Positions 38,233 to 49,680 of a stretch of DNA of 64,000 nt are shown one piece after another. The first letter of the stretch is position 1; each line of letters opens with the position of its first letter. Origin of the DNA: Spirometra erinaceieuropaei (lineage: Eukaryota; Platyhelminthes; Cestoda; Diphyllobothriidea; Diphyllobothriidae); the NCBI GenBank assembly GCA_902702965.1, contig CACRXP010000012.1, positions 2,258,957 to 2,322,956 of the forward strand, given 5' to 3'. Under the pieces are notes generated by a model. The model was not told the DNA's origin. It did no database searches and was given only the letters and a program-made list of their open reading frames with translations. Made by a program: the position numbers and the translations under genes.

Positions 38233-38508
38233 TCAAGAAAACTGCTCTCTCCCTCTCGACTGCAGTGTTGACTCGGCACTGCTCGGACGAACCTCATGTG
38301 TGTTGGCCATGACGTCTGCGATGACAGTCTTACACAAGTCCTCGCTGTAGTGGGCATGCAAATAGATCGCCCCCATTAACTGCGCCTCAGACAGACGGTG
38401 GTTCGAGGGGGAAGACCGAAGGCAGTACCGGACGCAGTACTTGACAGGGCTAAAGAGCCCCTCTGCAGGTGTCACACACGGTTGGTCCGCGCACAATGGA
38501 CCAGTCTG
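38233..38508 (-). CDS. Possible exon of an unidentified gene
   Basis: After a possible acceptor (taaaatcag at 38509) the minus frame reads TGPLCADQPCVTPAEGLFSP, VKYCVRYCLRSSPSNHRLSE, AQLMGAIYLHAHYSEDLCKT and VIADVMANTHEV. This looks like an alpha-helical protein segment, but I cannot name it. No strong donor is seen (CATGAG/gttcgt is weak), and no partner exon was found. It may be a pseudogene fragment. Confidence 0.3.
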   Translation of the reverse strand, partial: QTGPLCADQPCVTPAEGLFSPVKYCVRYCLRSSPSNHRLSEAQLMGAIYLHAHYSEDLCKTVIADVMANTHEVRPSSAESTLQSRGREQFS

Positions 38509-38657
38509 ATTTTAGGTTCAGTGGGGAGGATTTGGCAGTCTTCCAAGCCACAGATTCATCTCTAACAATTCGTTATTTTGTCCGTCATGCCTGCAGTACA
38601 CATCCTACTTCTCTTTATGAGTGAGCTTTGGAAATAATTCTCCGACTTCTAAAACGA

Positions 38658-39881
38658 CAGTTAGTGATCTAACTCATGAAATGTATCGAAATTTAGGAAT
38701 GTCTGCCAACCACTAGTAAACCGACACCATTTCCTGTGTCCAATGTCTGTGTTAATTAAGTTTAAAAGTTTAAAAGAATTAAAGATAAAAAAGAAATGTT
38801 AAAGGCAGTGTTGCGTTGTTTAGAAATGCCGAATTATTTTGAAAAGCGCAATATCCCAAAAACGTCAGAAATGGCTCTAATTTAGTAAACTTCGTTTTTA
38901 GATGTATAGAATGTATTCTCATAATAGAAGCGTAACAAATATGAAAGTAGACATAAAATAACATCTAATAACAGTGTTTTAGTGAAGTTTACATCTAAAT
39001 ATCGTTTACTTGTTAGTGGGATTTCATGTATGACAGATTGTTAACTGCCTACATTCCGAGTGTAGATTCCAAAACAGTTTTCCAGCGTTTTCTATTATTC
39101 TTGTGGATTTTCAGTTAAATGAGATGAGATTCAAAAAGAGAAACTGGAATTTGCTTGATTTCACCGATGGGGACGTCGTAGGAACAAAAGTCTTCATAAG
39201 GTGACATGTCATGAGGCCAGTCGGTGCCTAATAAATTTAAGTAGAACTAGCAGGCGTGATCGTAAGCATATTATTCTGTGTTTGTGGAGAGAACGTTTCT
39301 TCTGTTAAATTACTTTACACTTCTCGTTCGTTTTGGATTATGTTGAGTTCAAAATCGGCCTCGAAATGTTGCTGAATACTTCACGATTTTCAGTTTTTTC
39401 ACCCAATCTTCCATAAAGACAGATTCTCAACTACCTGTCTGTTGAGAACTTTAAAATAAGATTATTCTTGAGGGCATTTACCGAATTAGTGAGTGTTCGG
39501 ACGCTCCGTTTCACGAAGATGGTCGTTTGGGTCACATGTGAAGACTCATTCAAACATCAAACTTCATTTTCGAGAAAAATATCTGTCCGTAACGAAAATC
39601 AGCTATGAAAATGCCTTCCATCAATAAGAAAACTCTCCTTTATAAGTCTAGGACATGTAGTAGCATAGAAAAAATTGCTCAGTTATATTCCAACGTCCAT
39701 TTTTGGCTAAAATTTGCTGATATTTGACTTGATATTATTACGTAAACACAATTTCGGCACACAAAAAGGACAATTTTATCGAAGGATATGGATGAGCGAA
39801 CAAAATGCGCAACGTTAAAGACGTCCAGAAATTCTCGCATCGGTTTCCCTTATCAGATTCCATGAGATAGGTCACGTACTG
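38658..39881. mobile_element. Element C, full copy (CAGT...ACTG ends, about 1.2 kb)
   Basis: The left end CAGTTAGTGATCTAACTCAT and right end CATGAGATAGGTCACGTACT form imperfect inverted ends related to MITE families A and B, but the interior is different and not palindromic. Two more copies start at 42095 and 53772, and a right-end fragment lies at 57285-57509. The minus strand keeps remnants of a shared open frame (for example TKFTKLEPFLTFLGYCAF). Confidence 0.65.
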
Positions 39882-39989
39882 TATATCTTTTAGAAACATA
39901 GTTCAGTAAAAGTAACTAAACAGGACATGAGAACGCGAACCGCCTGCAAAACAGGTGCCCTCGAGTCAACTACCACTGAAATTAGGGAT

Positions 39990-40130
39990 AAGCAAGGGAT
40001 TAGGTTTAAGGCTAGATTCAGAGGTGATGGTCGGGCAAGTCAGGATCAGGTTTAGGGTTAAGGCGGGTAATAGTGTCAACTGCAGAGTTAACGTTTAGGG
40101 TCGGGGGAAGATTAAGATTAGGGCATCGGT
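39990..40130 (-). repeat. Degenerate TTAGGG-like stretch
   Basis: Units such as ttagggttaaggcg and tttagggtcggg, without recognised inverted ends. Confidence 0.5.
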
Positions 40131-40639
40131 TTTATTTTATATTGGAATTGCTGTTGGGGCTAGTACACGAGAATTGTGCACAGGTCCATCTTTATTACTA
40201 TTACCATTACTGTTATTACTTTATTACTACTCCCGGGTCCTCTGTAGGGAGCAATATAATTCAGTCCTACCAGTGGTTCTTTGCGTTCATATCTTAGGTT
40301 GCATCAACACGATATTTTACTGATTGCTCGGCAGATGGACTGCAAACGAACAATACGAGCTGCTAGCAATACTCGATAGATGTTTAGAAATTTTATGACT
40401 CTTCACCTCAAAGACTTGTTTTTAAACAGCAAGTAAGAACCGAAAGCCGTTTTCTTCATAGTTTTCGACGAGTTGACAGTTACCTTATAGAATTAACTGG
40501 CGTAAGCTCGAATTACTTACATCTACGAATAGACCATGAAATGTCTATTTAAAAAGCATTATATCCGCACGCGTGTTGCTACTCCGTATGACGTATGCAG
40601 TGAAGGCAATCTACTATCGCTTTAGTCGCATAAAAGAAT

Positions 40640-40930
40640 GCATGGTTTTTCTTAAAAGGGGGTTGTGCGACAAATCTTTTCCAAAAGTGCAATCAAAAAT
40701 GGGGCTTGAAATTATGTGGGGATTGGAATGTCTTTAACCAGCTGAAAGATGCCGTTCCTTTGAGTAAAATACACGGTTGGCTAAAAAACGAACATAAGAG
40801 AATATATTTTTACTCCCGCTTTTCCAAACCTACGTTTTAATTTATAGGGGCATCAAAAGTCGATCGAAAAAATCATATTACCCAGGTTGTCATTTTGCCT
40901 CAAATACCGGTATACTTCGAAGCACAAAAA
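40640..40930. mobile_element. MITE right-arm fragment, decayed
   Basis: tttaatttataggggcatca and the preceding blocks match the right arms of the palindromic MITEs. Confidence 0.45.
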
Positions 40931-42090
40931 CCTATTCTGTAAAACAACCCTCAGCACCGATGTTGACCAGAACATCCCTGAAGCCAACCACAGAGGGGTA
41001 TTCGGCTTTTTGATTTTTAGACATAGTATTTACGTTCAACCGAGCTAGCAGGTCAAATGCCATAATAGGATTGTCTCCCGAAAAGGTTCGTGATCACGTC
41101 ACCTCTGGTATTTTCTTTCTGGCTTCATTTGATCTAAACCCTATGGGCTACTTTTTTCCCAGGTAGCTGATGCACCTCATGAAGTTACACCACTAATTCT
41201 TAATTCTGAGCAACTAAAATGACGGAATTTGGGGCTTACTTTTGAGTGCAAACACTTAGGCTAAAATGAAAACAAAGAGTGCGACTAGGAACAAATAACA
41301 GGCCACTGTAAGTGGGCATTTTGTATTAAATAATAGCTCTGGAATAGTGCTTGAGAAAGGAAGAAAAAGTGCTTTATTTTGTGGGCAAGTCTAGTGCTGT
41401 ATGTTATGGTAAACTTTGATCGACGTTTGAGCTCTTAGCCCTAGTAATTGCGCACCATGTTATAATTAAACTATAATCACAGCGAAAGTTTCACTTTGAA
41501 AGTACAGTCGCACCGATATGTGGCAAAAAACTCGAGAATGTCTGTGCAAAATTGGAGGAAAGTTGATGTCACAGACAACTGTTTTATTATAAAAAATCAA
41601 TTGAAAATCATGTCAGTGCCAAAGTAGAGGGAAAAAAATATCATTGATTTAGGCAGATCAAACTAATGTAAAACATCGAATAATGTCATTTCTAAAAGTT
41701 TTAACTTCTGAGTAAAAACATGTATATAATCATGCAGCCCATCGCATGTGGACACTCTTCTTACTTTTTGGCCTGAAAACAATAGGAAACTTGTTTGCTA
41801 AATTATCGTAATGAATGTGTAGTACTGTCTGTTTTTTGTGGGTAGGAGAAAGATTTAATACAGTTGTGGCCGCATCTAAAATAGCATGCTGACTAATTAC
41901 GCGCCCTCAAGAAATTAAAGCATTAAATTGCTTCCAAGGCTGCTTTAAAAAGGCAACATCCTCAGTCATCTAATTCGAATTTCAGAGCACAGAGACTCTC
42001 CGTAGTAGTGCTTATTAACAGTTTAATTTCCTTGTCTCTATCAGTACTTTGAGGTCTTCACAGCCTATTCTTACAAAGTAACTCTCGAAA
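40931..42090. other. Intergenic sequence, no feature seen
   Basis: AT-rich. No repeat or coding signal recognised beyond short MITE-like blocks. Confidence 0.35.
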
Positions 42091-42094
42091 GGCA

Positions 42095-42910
42095 TACTGG
42101 GTGACCTAAACAATGAAAGGTATCGAATTTCACAAATGATTGTTAGTCACTAGCAAAGTGGAAAAATACATAGACTCGGTATCTATTTTAATAGAGAACA
42201 GCTTTAAGGGAATTAAGAACCCAAAAGAAATATTAAAGTTGATATTATGTTTTTTATAAAGACCAGCTTTTTTAGAAAAGCGGAAAATTCCGAAGGCGTC
42301 AAAAATTGCTTTGATTCTGTAGACTTCAGTTTTAGATATACAGAAGACCTGTCCATTAAAAGGCACTGAGTGGTTAAGGTAGTGCAAACAGAATAACGTT
42401 TGATACTAATCGTTTAAGGAAGTTTGTATTCAAATATCCCGTAAGACCCAGTGCAAACTCCGATATGGCTGTTTGTCAACAACCTACGTTCTGAGTGTAA
42501 ATTCCAAAACAGATTCCCGAATACTTATTACATTTATTTCGCTTTTGCATTAATTGAGATGCGGTTCACTAAGTCAATTAGCAGTTTGCTTAATTTCGTC
42601 GAAAGGGGCGTCATAGGAATAAAGGTTTTCCTAAAGACATCTACTGCAGGGACGGTTAGTGACTAATAAATCTAAATAAAACTGACAGCTGCGATCGTAA
42701 ATACAAAATTTTACGTGAATAATCCGAGCGTTTTTCCTGTAAAATCAATTTTCATTTTTCGCTCGTCTTGGATTACATGGGGTTTCATATCGGCCTTGAA
42801 ATACCACTGGATACTTTCTGATTTTCAGCGTTTCCAACCGACTGCCTATAAAAGGGGATTCTTTATTATGTGTTTATTAAGGCCTTCAAAACAGAACCTC
42901 TGGTGCTAGT
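42095..42910. mobile_element. Element C, second copy
   Basis: Aligns by eye with 38658-39480: gtgacctaaacaatgaaagg at the start, ttaaagttgatattatgttt, ggttagtgactaataaatct, ctcgtcttggattacatggg. The minus frame 42130-42387 corresponds to the decayed frame of the first copy. Confidence 0.6.
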
Positions 42911-43689
42911 TCTGGGTCTGGAAAAATATTTTGACCATAAATGTCTGGTCAAAGGACAATAGAATTCGCTAGAATAACTTCGGTAACGTTTCAGGGGGAT
43001 ATCGTGGGAGAAGGACAGAGAGACCAAAGTATAACCCCCATCTCAATGAAATAGACTATTTTGATGTAGAGGAAACGTCTTGTTAATTAAGCTAGAAAGC
43101 GACCGTCAAATTTGTCATCGCGTCTACCCTCTACCTAAGTTTCATTGCATTACATGGGAATAAATAGATGTTCGTTAACTGCAAAGTTTTACGCTGGAGT
43201 TTATGATTGTCATAGACATCAGTGCGGTGCGTTTAAAATGTTTACCACAGACTTCCATACACGTTCGGATATCCCATCCATGATTTTCCTGCTGATTCGA
43301 ATATTCGACAATGTTGCTCATCTGACAGGCTGGAATATAAACACTGCTCCTTCCAACATCACTTCAACGTCTTTTTAACTGCAGTTCGTAATGGCTGGGA
43401 GGACAATACCAAGGGAATACAAAACGGCCGCCAATAATGTCAACTTATAATAACGCGTACATTTCATATCGAGTCATTTCCCAATGAGTCTTCACTCATT
43501 TGAGCAGTGAACCTTGTCCGTATAACCATACGTCCAATAATTTATTTTTTACCATATCAAGAGAAGCCAGCACCCATTATGTTGCCTTATAGAGTTACCA
43601 AATTTTCTTCTCCTGCAACCTTGTGCCGCAAGCTGCCGCCAAGCAGGTGAGTAAGATGAGCCTGCTTTCAAATGTTTCATTTGCAGGGT

Positions 43690-44130
43690 AGTTAAACAAA
43701 CCTCTGCTGAATCGCTGTAATCCAGTAGAAATGAATATGGTGAACCTACTGTCGAACGCATCATTTCCATGATCAACAACCAAGGTAAGACGTCTATCCA
43801 ACGTCTACACGACAATGCTCCTGTCTATCGTTCTAAAAAAGTATGAATCTAATAACGCTTTCAACTGTAATCTAACTTTTTAGACAACAGCCAGCCACTC
43901 CGCGTGTTTCCTTCAGTCGATTTTTCTCCCTGCCAAAAGTCCGGATCTCATTCCCATCGAAAATCATTTCGCTCTTATCAAAAGACATTGGCATAAGGCG
44001 AATAAGAAACTGTCCATGCATGGAAAACTTGAGTTCGCGCCAGACAATCACACTGAACAATCCACTAGAGATAACCTGGCCATCTTCTTGTCTGAAAGAC
44101 TTTCTACTTTGATTAATGCAAATGAACAAT
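43690..44130 (+). pseudogene. Tc1/mariner-type transposase relic
   Basis: One frame reads IQRLHDNAPVYRSKKV (second catalytic Asp block, normally QQDNAPVHR-like) near 43797-43843. After a frame change, FLPAKSPDLIPIENHFALIK with RHWHK (43920-43990) is the third catalytic block (PxQSPDLNPIExxW). Stops and frame changes make it inactive. It ends about 300 bases before a family A MITE terminus at 44409-44443. Confidence 0.8.
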
Positions 44131-44408
44131 CAACAAAGCATATTTGCTATTATTTTTCATTATTTTCACTATTTCGTGTGTCTCCCCTCATGATGCACCC
44201 TTATAGTTAGCCCTATTTATGAGATTTGTAATATAGCCACTTTTTCAAATCCCAGTTTTCGGTGGAAATTAATTATTTTTACGTCAGTAAATGTTAATTT
44301 AACATCCCAACTATGCCTTCTTTTTAAGAACGATCGTCTTTTCACTGCCGTTAGACATTGAGGAACGCAGGCTGGGTGGATTTTGCGTTATAGGGATTTT
44401 GTTTTTCT

Positions 44409-44443
44409 AACTCATGACACTTCATGAGTTAGCACGCCTACTG
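44409..44443. mobile_element. Isolated MITE family A terminus
   Basis: taactcatgacacttcatga followed by gttagcacgcctactg: a complete right end preceded by a short piece of inverted end, with TA following. Confidence 0.65.
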
Positions 44444-44829
44444 TAACAGTCATGTAAGCATGATTTTAAGATGGGGATTTCAGTCTTGCAGCTTATCCTT
44501 CAAAGACAGCAGCCGAAACAGTTTTCCTCCTCCCTATTCGTCGGCTTATGAGAGGATAACCGGGACGAAATGAAAGTAGAAAGTCGAGGAAATTCAATAA
44601 AAAGACCTCAAACGAAGCAGAACGAAGCACTGCTGTTAACTTTACAGATTTGCGCATATGCCAGACAGTCTCATATCACTCGCTTCAGCGGACAACTTGA
44701 TTTATCAGGGTTAGTTGTGATTTACAAGAGGAGAGAGGATTTCTCCAGCCCTGTCCCGCTCCAAGTTTCCCTGATTTCACTAACTTGGGGGTCCCTTGGA
44801 CGAATGCATAAAGCGTTGTCCGGTCCAGC

Positions 44830-45240
44830 CGGGTGCCCGAGTTAGAGTTCCCCTTTGCCGACCTATCAGGTCCTTCCCCCGATGACGCGAAATGACTGCG
44901 TAGGGGAGGTCGGGCTCTTTCGCACTGATGCGCATATGCGCTGGGCCGGAGTGTGCACGTTACAAAGTCCACCAAGCGAATATTCGCCGCATGCACACAC
45001 ACACATACACAGGTACCATCCTGCCGGAGCTGTAGCGACCTCGGGGAGGACGGAGTCCTTTTTGGCAGCCTAGCTGTGGGCTACCCGGCGCGCCCGGGGG
45101 GGGGTGATGGCGGCGGACAGTCGTCAGCGCGGGCTAGCTGCGAGGAAGACAGGCTCTCCCGGTTGCGAACCGTGGGGGGGGGGGGGGCGAGAGCGACAGT
45201 AATTTATTACAAGGTGTGGCTGGGCATTAATTTGACTGAC
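44830..45240. other. GC-rich block with (AC)n and poly-G
   Basis: (CA)n at 44993-45011, poly-G at 45097-45105 and 45173-45187, and many CpG sites. It could be a promoter-type island, but no exon could be attached to it. Confidence 0.35.
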
Positions 45241-46019
45241 CGATTGCCTTGAAAAAGGCCGTAGTTCCTAACCGTATTGCGACAGGGTTAATTTCGCCTG
45301 ACAGCGAGCAGAGCTCCACTCGCCGTCATCCGGCACAGTGCGTATGCCTGAGGTGTGGATAGAAAAGTCCGCCTCCGAATCCAGACGTTGCGGGAAACCA
45401 AGGTCTTTGCTCCACGCGGCCACTTACAAAGGAGTTACTACGTAACTGGATTTTCAATCGAGCGGGCGTAGGAACAGATTTCTGCTCAACAACAAAGACG
45501 ACATCAGCTTGTAGGCAGTTCTGCCCAAGTTATGTCTAAGGGACTTTGGAAGAAGAGCTATGCAATTATCACGACTTAGTATCAAACCAAAGGACAGGTT
45601 TCAAGTTCGACTACTGGGACGAGGTAATAGTCTTATGAATGAATTTTGGCTAAACGCAACCGCGAATGATGACAGCTCGATGGTCCTACGGAATGGCATC
45701 CACTACAAGCTCCACGGGATGAGCGCAATACCGGGGATTTAAGCGTAAATTGCTTTGTAGTAAAACAGAATCGTGTAGCTTCTCCTACTCTCTCCAGTCC
45801 CCTATTAATCGTGCTTTAATGACGAGACAATACCAAGAAGATCTGAGGAGGCTTACAATACTAAAAAAACATCTACGCGTGCTACAAGCCACCCGGCCAC
45901 TACACCGCGTATAAGACTTTCACAATGGCGGCTCGGATATCACATCATTGAGAACGCCATAGGAACAACGTTAAAAGGAGTAATTGGGGCCTCATTCGCA
46001 TTTCTGCAGTCACTCCAAA

Positions 46020-46215
46020 ATACTCACCATCAGTACCGGGTTTTCCCATCTGTTGGTAGCGTTCAAAGTCACGAATATTAGCTTTTCGTGGGGCATTCAA
46101 GCTCGTCAGATTTATTGTATCGGGGAGTGAGCTCCTGTGTCGCGAAGATGGGCTTCCAAGTGACGACCTCGCTCCCTCTTCCATCTTCAGTGCATCAGTC
46201 GACTGCCTGAAACTC
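46020..46215 (-). CDS. Possible exon of an unidentified gene
   Basis: The minus frame reads DQLVVSFRQSTDALKMEEGA, RSSLGSPSSRHRSSLPDTIN, LTSLNAPRKANIRDFERYQQ and MGKPGTDG, then meets a strong donor (G/gtgagt) at about 46022. A possible acceptor (gagtttcag) lies at about 46208. It has the look of a real low-complexity coding segment, but I do not recognise the protein. Confidence 0.35.
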
Positions 46216-46933
46216 ACAACCAACTGGTCACCCACTTGTGTCCAATGGACAAAAAATCAAGTGGCCCGTCTATGCGTGCCACACACGAGACAAAACAACT
46301 GAATACTAGACAGCTACCCCTCGCCCTCCCCTGCCAGGACAAAAAATGTCATTTGGCATGCTCGGTGAAGACTACCAGCAGTCCAATATGAACCTGGCTA
46401 CAACATATGCTAGGCACGCAATGTTGCCTTCTTTTCTTCTTATTATCTATGAACTGCAAGATTGCAACAGCATGTATGAGGAAATGACAGAAGGTAAACA
46501 CTTTTTGGACATGTAGTTCAGCCTACATGACGCCACGCTCTGCCCGGATGACCTTGACAGCTCGATTTTGCTGGCCCGGGAAAGGACAAAGCAAGTGGTC
46601 CCACCAATTGTAGTGACAACGAACTCACATACAGAAGGGCGAAGCAGTTTGGATATAAGTACAAGTAAAAACACATTGTACGGAAATATTTTAAGTTCCA
46701 TCTACCGTACGCAATTTAAGCCAGAGGGTTCCCGACAAAACCGCTGTTAGGAGCACCATTCGACGGTTTTTCGCCGGTACTAAAGGTTTTAAAATGATAC
46801 GGCCAACAGGCTCCAAATTAATTGGCATCCTTCTTACTAATAAGATTAGTCGAGGAATTTGAAAGAGTTTTCGCTAGACATCCTACATGAAACAGCGCTC
46901 TCAGTGAACTAAAGTTATTTTCAAAGGCAAATG

Positions 46934-47360
46934 GGCTGGATCGCAGTTGGTAGCCCGGAATGGGAACCAGACGGCGACCTTAACCCTAATCCCAACCTAA
47001 ACCCTAACCCTAACCTCGACCGTTACCGTTAACCCTAATGGCAATCCTAACCCTAACCCTAGCCGAAATTGTAAAGGTAACCGTAGCCCTTAGACAGAGC
47101 CGTAACTGAGAAGCCTAACCGTAATATTGGAACCTATTCGTACTCTCAAACTCTAACCATAACCCGAAAACTGAAGCCTAAAGGCATAACCCTAACCGGA
47201 AAATCGGAAACCATTAACCAGGACCCTAATCCTAACCTCAAACGTAAAACGGAAGCCAAATTGTCCAATGTGACTATGGAGGCCCACAAAATAACCCCAG
47301 TAAACAAACCCCCCAGCCATCTGTAATGCGGGTCCGGGCTACCAACTGCGATCTAGCCGG
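46934..47360. mobile_element. Inverted-repeat element with telomere-like core (same ends as 22.9 kb)
   Basis: Left end GATCGCAGTTGGTAGCCCGG (46939-) and right end CCGGGCTACCAACTGCGATC (-47353) are perfect inverted repeats of at least 20 bases. The core at 46978-47245 is degenerate CCCTAA/CCTAAC units. Confidence 0.8.
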
Positions 47361-48215
47361 CAAATGTTGTAATCTTATTACAGTAAGCCGAATTGTATAG
47401 GTGTATCCGAAGTTTTGGGTGGATGTCACCTGAGCTTCGATTCCTACTGCATCCTACATCCTCTTTCACTGTTGACATGAATCGTTAAACAGCATGGATA
47501 AAAAGTGGGTCGTTTGTTTCGGAAAAGTTGTGAGGGATTTGCTTGCGCATCTTGCGAAGCACACCCCTGGCCGCACCTTTCCCACGGATGCGCGCAATTT
47601 CTAACCGAACTGGAGGCCCATTTCCTACTTCTCGCAACTGGTAGGTTCAAACATCGCAAATACGCAAGAAGCTACGGCATCCGACTAAGCTCCTAAAGCA
47701 GGATGTGAATTCAAACACGACCCAATGAATAAATAGCAATCTAAGCTAAAATTCTGCTGAATTTGGTTGGCTGGAAATCAGAGACCTATAAAGGACTTTA
47801 GTCCACGGTTCTTCTTCTACGCTATTTTTAAAATAACCGCCACTTATATGTGTGAAGAGCGGGGTTTGGGAGTTGGTACCTAAGCTAACGAATTCATCAG
47901 TTCGAATTTAAGTTGAATTTGTACTGGGGGTTAGAAAAACGGGGTAGGTTTAAACAGTCTTAAAGACATCCCAGATTTACTGAGCGATTTTAGATCGTGA
48001 CAATCCATGCGCACTTTTGTAGAATGGGTCAGTCTGAAAACGGTTTGTACTAGGTTAAACGATGGCTTACGTCCCAGCCGTAGTTTGTTTAGACTTGGAA
48101 ATTGTGCTTGAGCGCCTTTTCTCTCATACTTTGGATTTTCATGAAAGTGATGCATCACAGTCAACTACATCCTCTGCGCTCGTCGACTAAATCCAAACTA
48201 CCTTCCTGGTAGATA
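47361..48215. other. Intergenic sequence, no identified feature
   Basis: Two overlapping open frames at 47444-47696 carry Cys-rich text (CEGFACASCEAHPWPHL), but no domain is recognised. Confidence 0.3.
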
Positions 48216-49209
48216 CAGTAGGTGGGCTAACTCATGAAATGTCAACCGAAATTCCGAAATGCGTTTTCGTTTCGAAAAGATTAATTAAATATGGTTGTAA
48301 AACTAGTCAACCTGCAACCTAACTCATTAATATTTCAGTTACCTCAGGATGCCGGCTTTCGAATAAACTTCCTTTCGGCTGCATGCAAAAACTACACTCT
48401 GTAAAAAATTAGTACCTATGTGGCATGCATTTTTCTCATTGATTTCTGATGCCTCTAAAAGTCCAATTATATTGCATGGAAAACGTTCATAAAAATATTC
48501 ATTCTTTTACTTATTCGGTAGGAAACTACGTCTTCTTCTAATTTTATACTCGAAGGAGGGATATAATTTGGTTTTAAAAAGGTTTTTCAATCCCCGAATA
48601 ATTTTTGAACCCGGTCTACCGTCGCACTTGGATTCAGGGTTTCCAGCCTACAAGCCGTATATTTTTCGCGTACGGAAAACCACACATTTCTCTACGGTAA
48701 TAAAGGGAGATCATATAGGGTTCATAAAATTAAACAGTGGATTTGGTCCATGTTGTTAACTTTGCGAGCCACATTGGTAAATGCAGAGACATAACGTTTT
48801 ATGTACGGCAATTTCGCGGTATTATAGAATCTCACAATTAGAAACTTTTTTAAAACCGAATTTTGCTCTCCTTCGAGTATAAAATTAGAAGAAGACGTAA
48901 CTTTCTACCGAATAAGTAAAAGAATGAATATTTTTATGAACGTTCTCCATGAAACATAATTGGACTTTAGGTTCATCGAGAGACAATGAGAAAAATACAT
49001 GTCACTCAAGTAGTCATTTTTTACAGAGTGTAGGTTTTGCCTGCAGCCGGAAGGAAGTTCTTTCGAAAGTCGGCATCCTGAAGTAACTGAATTATTATAG
49101 AATTATGCTGCAGGCTGATTAGTTTTACAACCCTACTTAATTAATCTTTTCGAAACGAAAACGCATTTCGGAATTTTGGTTGACATTTCATGAGTTAGCA
49201 CACCTACTT
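48216..49209. mobile_element. Palindromic MITE, family A, best preserved copy
   Basis: Starts CAGTAGGTGGGCTAACTCAT after TA and ends gagttagcacacctaCTTTA. The two arms of about 400 bases are near-mirror images (gaaatgcgttttcgtttcga at 48256 and its inverse at 49147-49175), around a centre of roughly 170 bases that does not pair. Confidence 0.9.
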
Positions 49210-49344
49210 TACCTTTCCGCCTATTTACTGCTTCTGATAATGAGTCATGCTGTGATTCGAGCATTCTAGTGTGAGGAGAAGATGCTGATCGTTTAACTTC
49301 CACAGCGGACTATGCTACAGATATGCTGAACCAAGACGCGTTTA

Positions 49345-49499
49345 TTGGGTTGCGCCAAATCAGTGCGAGCCCGCAGCGACTGTGGTACATGCTTGCGGTG
49401 CTGCCTAGACAAAGTCCTTCACACCACGCCGGCCACTGTATGTGATTCCGCCAACGGTTGGCTGACCGGCATGGACATTGGAAAATCCATCGCCGAAGG
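49345..49499 (+). CDS. Possible exon with CXXC-zinc-finger-like Cys pattern
   Basis: The frame reads GCAKSVRARSDCGTCLRCCL, then DKVLHTTPATVCDSANGWLT and GMDIGKSIAEG, ending at a good donor (GAAG/gtaagt). DCGTCLRC followed by LDKV and a later Cys resembles the second half of the CXXC zinc finger, but the KFGG motif and the first Cys pair are not intact. Without a clear acceptor it may be a degenerate copy. Confidence 0.3.
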
Positions 49500-49680
49500 T
49501 AAGTCAATTCCATTCTCATTGCCGATATAGCCAAGGATGAGAGAGAGGACTGCTTTATTTTGAAAATAACTTTCAAAACTTTCAGCAAAAACGGTTCTCC
49601 AGCACACAGTGATTACCATAGAGATTAACAGGTTTTTGGACAGACAGGTGGACATGATTATATATGAAGAAAAAAGGACT

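Noticed and set aside
43549..43815. Minus open frames over the transposase relic
   Set aside because: They are antisense to the recognisable DNAP and SPDL blocks on the plus strand.
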